Shown here: positions 59,859-64,000 of the stretch, in pieces
Numbering within the stretch: the stretch's first letter is position 1
Layout of the letters: each line of letters opens with the position of its first letter
The notes under the pieces: generated by a model
Seen by the model: the letters and a program-made list of their open reading frames with translations, nothing else
Databases searched by the model: none
What the model was told of the DNA's origin: nothing
Assembly (NCBI GenBank): GCA_030146915.1
Contig: JASLAT010000010.1
Coordinates: 1-64,000, forward strand
DNA length: 64,000 bases
Direction of reading: 5' to 3'
DNA from: Tissierellales bacterium
Lineage (GTDB): Bacteria; Bacillota; Clostridia; Tissierellales; Tissierellaceae
Made by a program: the position numbers and the translations under genes

Positions 59859-59992
59859 TATGCAGTTACTCTTTTTCTACCTCTTTGTCTTCTTCTTTTT
59901 ATAACCGCTCTACCTGATTTAGTTTTCATTCTTGCTCTGAATCCGTGTACCTTTTTTCTTTTTCTCTTCTTTGGTTGATATGTTCTTTTCAT
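59858..59992 (-). CDS. rpmH: 50S ribosomal protein L34
   Basis: A 44-residue, very basic protein reading MKRTYQPKKRKRKK, then VHGFRARM, then KTKSGRAVIKRRRQRGRK: the full L34 signature. The ATG at 59992 follows AAGGAGG. It is the first gene of the leftward origin operon and is too short for many gene finders. Confidence 0.98.
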   Translation of the reverse strand: MKRTYQPKKRKRKKVHGFRARMKTKSGRAVIKRRRQRGRKRVTA

Positions 59993-60204
59993 TTTAAATA
60001 CACCTCCTTAAAGCGTATATATAATTGTTCTAATTATATCCTTCATATCAAAATAAGCATATATATACACACTAATATGATTATATTTACTTAAAGAGCT
60101 AATGTCAAGAAATATATATTTTTTCAATACTTTTAGGGCTCTTTCCATATCTTTTTTTGTTTTTTCTTTCTCCACAATTTATAAAATTTATTTTTTGTTT
60201 GTAA

Positions 60205-60529
60205 TGTGGATAACTATTGATATATATTTCAAAGTTTGATATCATAAAGTTCCATGTGGATAAGTTTTTTAAAAGTTATTCACAGCCTTACTTATGCACA
60301 GATTGTTGATAACTTGTGTATAAGTGTTCATAATTATCCACATTTAACTAACTAAAAGTCTATTTTTACATATATTTTATTAACATTTAAATTTTTTACT
60401 ATCTGTTTACTAGTATATATGATTTTTACTTTAAAAAACTAATAACATTTTATCAAGAGCTTATCCACAAATATATAGCTTTATTTTTTTGAACTATTTT
60501 TTATATATTTTTAAAATAGCTGTTGATAA
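60205..60529. other. oriC, upstream DnaA-box cluster (rpmH-dnaA gap)
   Basis: The 571-base rpmH-dnaA gap holds perfect DnaA boxes at 60205-60213 (minus), 60255-60263 (minus), 60334-60342 (plus) and 60461-60469 (plus). One-mismatch boxes are at 60276-60284, 60292-60300, 60304-60312, 60315-60323 and 60521-60529. The rest is extremely AT-rich. This corresponds to the incA/incB half of a bipartite Bacillota origin. Confidence 0.93.
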
Positions 60530-60563
60530 TTCTGTTTATAAGAATAAATAAGGAGGTAATTTT

Positions 60564-61892
60564 ATGGCTTCAAGCCTAGATAATATTTGGAACCAGGTTT
60601 TAAATTTAATGAAAGTCGAATTGACTGAAGTTAGTTTTAATACCTGGTTAAAAACTATTGATCCTATAAGCATTTCAGGAAATAATGTTATACTAGCAGC
60701 TCCTAACGAGTTTACTAGAGGAGTTCTAGTAGGTAGGTATATGAATCTTATTAAATCCGCATTTAAACAAGTTACAGAAACGGATTTTAATATTGAATTT
60801 ACTGTTCCTGGAGAACTTGATGAAATTAAGGAAGAACCTAGCAAGGTAAAAGAGTTTACAGATGATGAAAACTGTAATCTAAATCCTAAATATACCTTTG
60901 ATAGTTTTGTAATTGGAAGTAGCAATAGATTTGCTCATGCTGCATCACTTGCTGTTGCTGAAGCACCATCAATGACTTATAATCCTTTATTCATATATGG
61001 TGGAGTTGGCCTTGGTAAAACTCATCTTATGCACGCTATAGGTCACTTTATTTTAGAGCAAAATCCAAACTCTAAAGTAGTTTATGTTTCTTCAGAAAAA
61101 TTTACGAACGAACTTATAAACTCAATTCGCGAATATAGAAATGAAGAGTTTAGAAATAAATATAGAAATGTAGATGTACTTTTAATAGATGATATCCAGT
61201 TTATAGCTGGAAAAGAAGGAACTCAGGAAGAATTTTTCCATACATTTAATGCATTACATGAATCTAATAAACAAATAATAATTTCCAGTGATAGGCCACC
61301 TAAAGAAATACCTACTTTAGAAGATAGGTTAAGATCAAGGTTTGAGTGGGGATTAATAGCAGATATACAGGCTCCTGATCTAGAGACTAGAATTGCTATT
61401 TTAAAGAAAAAAGCGAATATAGAAAATTTAAAAGTGGATAATGAAGTCCTACTATATATAGCAAGCAAAATAAAATCTAATATAAGAGAGTTAGAAGGTG
61501 CCTTAATTAGAATAGTAGCCTACTCATCTTTAACCAATAGTGAAATTAGTGTTGAATTAGCGGAAGAAGCTCTTAAAGATATTATTTCAGAAAATCAAAT
61601 TAGAGAAATTACGCCTAAATTGATAAAAGAAGTTGTAGGTAAGGACTATGGCTTAAGTCTAGAAGATTTTTCATCTAGGAGAAGAACGCATGCTATAGCC
61701 TATCCAAGGCAAATAGCTATGTATCTAACTCGTGAACTAACTGATCTTTCTCTCCCTAAAATAGGAGATGAATTTGGTGGAAGAGATCATACGACTGTTA
61801 TTCACGCTTATGATAAAATCTCAGAACAACTTAAAGAGGATAAGGAATTACAAAGAAGATTAGAAAGACTTATAAAAGATATTAAAGGCTAA
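60564..61892 (+). CDS. dnaA: Chromosomal replication initiator DnaA
   Basis: A 442-residue protein: domain I (1-about 80, WNQVLNLMKVELTEVSFNTWLK), a short linker, AAA+ domain III with Walker A GGVGLGKT (146-153) and Walker B LLIDDIQF, and domain IV with the DnaA signature FGGRDHTTVIHAYDKI. It binds the DnaA boxes on both sides of its gene and opens the origin. Start ATG with AAGGAGG nine bases upstream. Confidence 0.99.
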   Translation: MASSLDNIWNQVLNLMKVELTEVSFNTWLKTIDPISISGNNVILAAPNEFTRGVLVGRYMNLIKSAFKQVTETDFNIEFTVPGELDEIKEEPSKVKEFTDDENCNLNPKYTFDSFVIGSSNRFAHAASLAVAEAPSMTYNPLFIYGGVGLGKTHLMHAIGHFILEQNPNSKVVYVSSEKFTNELINSIREYRNEEFRNKYRNVDVLLIDDIQFIAGKEGTQEEFFHTFNALHESNKQIIISSDRPPKEIPTLEDRLRSRFEWGLIADIQAPDLETRIAILKKKANIENLKVDNEVLLYIASKIKSNIRELEGALIRIVAYSSLTNSEISVELAEEALKDIISENQIREITPKLIKEVVGKDYGLSLEDFSSRRRTHAIAYPRQIAMYLTRELTDLSLPKIGDEFGGRDHTTVIHAYDKISEQLKEDKELQRRLERLIKDIKG

Positions 61893-61893
61893 A

Positions 61894-62026
61894 TGTGGAT
61901 AATTGTTAATAGATTCTATACTTATACAAAGTTATCAACATGTTATTAAATTAGCTTAAGTTTTATATTTTACTAGCTTACAAGGCTTATCCACATATTA
62001 ACAAGCCCTACTACTAGTACTACTAG
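61894..62026 (+). other. oriC downstream element: DnaA boxes and DnaA-trios (unwinding site)
   Basis: The dnaA-dnaN gap contains perfect boxes at 61894-61902 (minus) and 61987-61995 (plus), and a one-mismatch box at 61932-61940. Twelve bases after the last box, beyond an AAGCCC GC-cluster, run six trinucleotides CTA CTA CTA GTA CTA CTA (62008-62025), matching the DnaA-trio pattern (3'-GAT-5' on the other strand). AT-rich DNA follows. Confidence 0.88.
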
Positions 62027-62061
62027 AATTTATCTTTTATATATTTATAAGGAGGCATACA

Positions 62062-63168
62062 ATGAAAATAAAAATTAACCAAAAAGAATTATCAAAACAT
62101 ATAGGAATTGCACAAAAAGGAATATCAAATAGAACAACATTACAAATATTAAATGGTATCTTATTAGAAACAAATAATGATAAATTAAAAATAACAGCTA
62201 CAGATTTAGAATTAAGTGTAGAAACATTTGTAGATTGTAATATAGAAAAAGAAGGATCAGTAGTAATTAACTCTAAAATATTTGGAGATATTATAAGAAA
62301 ACTACCTAACTCTGTTATAGAAATAGAGGTTACAGAAAAAGATGGTAATAAATATATGAATATACAATGTGAGAATTCAGAGTTTAATATAATAGGAAAT
62401 TCTGCAGATGATTATCCACAGCTACCTATTATTGTAGAGAAGGAATCATTTAAATTACCTAAAGATATTTTTAAAAATGCTATTAGACAAACTGTATTTG
62501 CTGCATCTCAAGAGGAAACAAGACTTTCTCTTACAGGAGTTTTAATGGAGGTTAAAGAAGGTAACATTTCTTTTGTAGCTCTAGATGGCTTTAGACTAGC
62601 TTTAAGAAAGATAAAAGTTGATTCAGATTTAAATATAAAAATGATAGTTCCAGCCAGAGTACTTTCAGAAGTTAATAAAATTATAGAAGATAATGAGGAT
62701 TATGTAGAAATTAGCTATGAGACAGGACATATATTATTTAATCTAGGAGAAACAACTATTTACTCCAAGTTATTAGAAGGTCAATTCTTTAATTATGAAG
62801 ATATAATAAGAAAGGACCACGAAACAGCCCTAACTGTAAATAAAAGAGATCTTCAAAACTCTCTAGAGAGAGCTTCATTATTAGCTAAAGAAGAAAAAGC
62901 AAATCTAATAATTTTAGAAATAAACCAGTCTGGTATATCCATAAAATCAAAATCAGAAATAGGTAATGTACATGAAGATATAGAAGCTAAGGTTGAAGGT
63001 GATAATGTAGATATTGCTTTTAATGCAAATTACCTTTTAGAAGGTATAAGAACCATTGATTCTGAAGATATAAGTTTAAATTTTATGGGGAATTTAAACC
63101 CGTGTATAATGAATCCAGCGGATGATGAAAACCATATATATTTAGTCCTACCAGTAAGATTAGGATAA
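62062..63168 (+). CDS. dnaN: DNA polymerase III beta sliding clamp
   Basis: A 368-residue clamp with three homologous domains (about 1-125, 126-245, 246-368). Recognisable segments are RTTLQILNGILLET near the N-terminus, DDYPQLP in domain one, FALDGFRLA-type FVALDGFRLALRK in domain two and the C-terminal YLVLPVRLG hydrophobic cleft end. It tethers polymerase III. ATG with AAGGAGG. Confidence 0.98.
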   Translation: MKIKINQKELSKHIGIAQKGISNRTTLQILNGILLETNNDKLKITATDLELSVETFVDCNIEKEGSVVINSKIFGDIIRKLPNSVIEIEVTEKDGNKYMNIQCENSEFNIIGNSADDYPQLPIIVEKESFKLPKDIFKNAIRQTVFAASQEETRLSLTGVLMEVKEGNISFVALDGFRLALRKIKVDSDLNIKMIVPARVLSEVNKIIEDNEDYVEISYETGHILFNLGETTIYSKLLEGQFFNYEDIIRKDHETALTVNKRDLQNSLERASLLAKEEKANLIILEINQSGISIKSKSEIGNVHEDIEAKVEGDNVDIAFNANYLLEGIRTIDSEDISLNFMGNLNPCIMNPADDENHIYLVLPVRLG

Positions 63169-63181
63169 AGGAGAATAAAAA

Positions 63182-63391
63182 ATGATAGAGGTAAAAATTG
63201 ATACAGAATTTATTAAGTTAGGACAATTTTTAAAGTTCATAGGAGAAGTTCAAACTGGCGGAGAAGCCAGTTTTCTTGTCCAGGAAGGATTTATTCAAGT
63301 TAATAATGATATATGTAGGGAAAGAGGAAAAAAGCTTAAAAAAGGCGATTTAGTAGAAATAAAGGATGGAGATGGATATATTGTGATATAA
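63182..63391 (+). CDS. yaaA: YaaA S4-domain RNA-binding protein
   Basis: A 69-residue S4-domain protein: LGQFLKFIGEVQTGGEASFLVQ ... VQVNN-type IQVNNDI CRERGKKLKKGDLVEI. Members of this dnaN-recF linked family are predicted RNA binders. It starts 13 bases after dnaN and ends 25 bases before recF. Confidence 0.93.
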   Translation: MIEVKIDTEFIKLGQFLKFIGEVQTGGEASFLVQEGFIQVNNDICRERGKKLKKGDLVEIKDGDGYIVI

Positions 63392-63416
63392 TATAAATGT
63401 CTGAGGAGTGTTAGAG

Positions 63417-64000
63417 TTGAATATAAAAAATATAAGACTTATAAATTTTAGAAACTATCTAAATTTAGATTTAGAACTTAATAGCAAGATAAATATTTTC
63501 ATAGGTAAAAACGCTCAGGGCAAGACAAATTTATTAGAAGCAATATATGTATGTGCAAGGGCTAGATCCTTTAGAACTAATAGTCAAAGAGAGATGATTA
63601 ATTTTGAAAAATCTCAGGCTTATTTGGCAGCTAATTTAAATATAGATGACTATAAAAGATTAGTAGAAATAAAATTAGATAGAAGAGGTAGTAAAAGTAT
63701 AAAAATAAATAAAAACCTAGTAGATAGCACTAAGGATTTAAATAGTGGATTAAATGTAGTTGTTTTTTCTCCCGATGATCTATCTTTGGTTAAGGAAGGA
63801 CCTTATATAAGGAGGGACTTTCTTGATCTTGAGATTTCTCAAATCAAACCTGTATATAGTTATAACATAAAAAGATATAAAAAAATTTTATATCAGAGAA
63901 ATAATATTTTAAAATCACATAGACCTTATAAAGAGAAGGAAGATCTTTTAGATATTTTTGATAGGCAACTTGTAGCTACAGGAGCTGTAGTTATTAAGGA
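63417..64000 (+). CDS. recF: RecF DNA repair ATPase (partial, runs off the window)
   Basis: The first 194 codons are present: NIKNIRLINFRNYLNL, Walker A GKNAQGKTN, the RARSFRTNS segment and FSPDDLSLVKEGPYIRRDFLD are all RecF landmarks. It loads RecA at gaps. The start is TTG at 63417 with GAGGAG eight bases upstream; the alternative frames have stops. The 3' end lies beyond position 64000. Confidence 0.96.
   Translation, partial: MNIKNIRLINFRNYLNLDLELNSKINIFIGKNAQGKTNLLEAIYVCARARSFRTNSQREMINFEKSQAYLAANLNIDDYKRLVEIKLDRRGSKSIKINKNLVDSTKDLNSGLNVVVFSPDDLSLVKEGPYIRRDFLDLEISQIKPVYSYNIKRYKKILYQRNNILKSHRPYKEKEDLLDIFDRQLVATGAVVIK

Noticed and set aside
60247..60263. Second parS site near oriC
   Set aside because: GTTCCATGTGGATAAG begins like parS but breaks the palindrome; it is a DnaA box context instead.

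Overview
The window is a low-GC (roughly 30 % by eye), gene-dense chromosomal segment from a Bacillota bacterium, most likely an anaerobic member of the Clostridia/Tissierellia group. The evidence is the order rpmH-rnpA-yidD-yidC-jag-mnmE-mnmG-rsmG-noc-soj-spo0J to the left of dnaA, with dnaN-yaaA-recF to its right. A complete WalRK (YycFG) module with yycH/yycI/yycJ, a cobalamin riboswitch, FeoAB and AGGAGG-type ribosome binding sites point the same way. The exact genus is not claimed. The replication origin lies at about 60.2-62.0 kb. Everything to its left is on the left replichore, where the minus strand is the leading-strand sense. That fits the strong excess of minus-strand genes; plus-strand genes here are transcribed head-on to the fork.

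Layout, left to right. 0-7.5 kb: an Ldh2-family dehydrogenase and yycJ, then the walR-walK-secreted protein-yycH-yycI operon (read right to left). 7.7-14.9 kb: a Ca2+ P-type ATPase, a Gate-domain membrane protein, a small membrane protein, a phnA/lipoprotein/htrA operon and an MBL-fold hydrolase. 14.9-19.2 kb: a DEAD-box helicase with a TtcA-like thiolase, a DUF1361 protein and an APC permease. 19.2-25.2 kb: a sulfur cluster of two CoA-disulfide-reductase/rhodanese fusions, a LysR regulator and a YeeE/TsuA thiosulfate transporter. 25.4-28.8 kb: ychF, a DUF308 protein, two small DNA-binding-type proteins and a small basic/acidic protein. 28.9-31.9 kb: a MATE exporter, a cysteine-less TlpA-like protein and a Fur-boxed AraC regulator. 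31.9-35.9 kb: a Fur-boxed operon feoA-feoB-(nicotianamine-synthase-like)-flippase-pssA. 36-40.3 kb: a five-gene envelope-type operon. 40.4-44 kb: a cobalamin-riboswitch-controlled cobalt ECF transporter with a His-rich lipoprotein. 44.1-50.3 kb: two MFS transporters, an M23/LysM/G5 peptidase, a lipid kinase, DUF4446 and FchA. 50.4-64 kb: the origin region.

The most distinctive items are these. (1) The iron operon joins FeoAB to a truncated nicotianamine-synthase-like protein, a PF03706-type membrane protein and phosphatidylserine synthase. (2) The B12-controlled cobalt importer lacks CbiN but has a NikL-like component and a His-rich lipoprotein. (3) The duplicated CoADR-rhodanese/TsuA sulfur locus. 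(4) An MFS gene that apparently can only start at an AUU codon. (5) A clear DnaA-box/DnaA-trio unwinding element between dnaA and dnaN. No tRNA, rRNA, CRISPR array, transposase or prophage gene was seen.

Starts were re-chosen by Shine-Dalgarno (SD) position where the longest frame was implausible (yycJ, yycH, mnmE, noc, the DEAD-box helicase, cbiO, the TlpA-like gene and others). All functional calls come from reading motifs and remembered family features; no database search was run.
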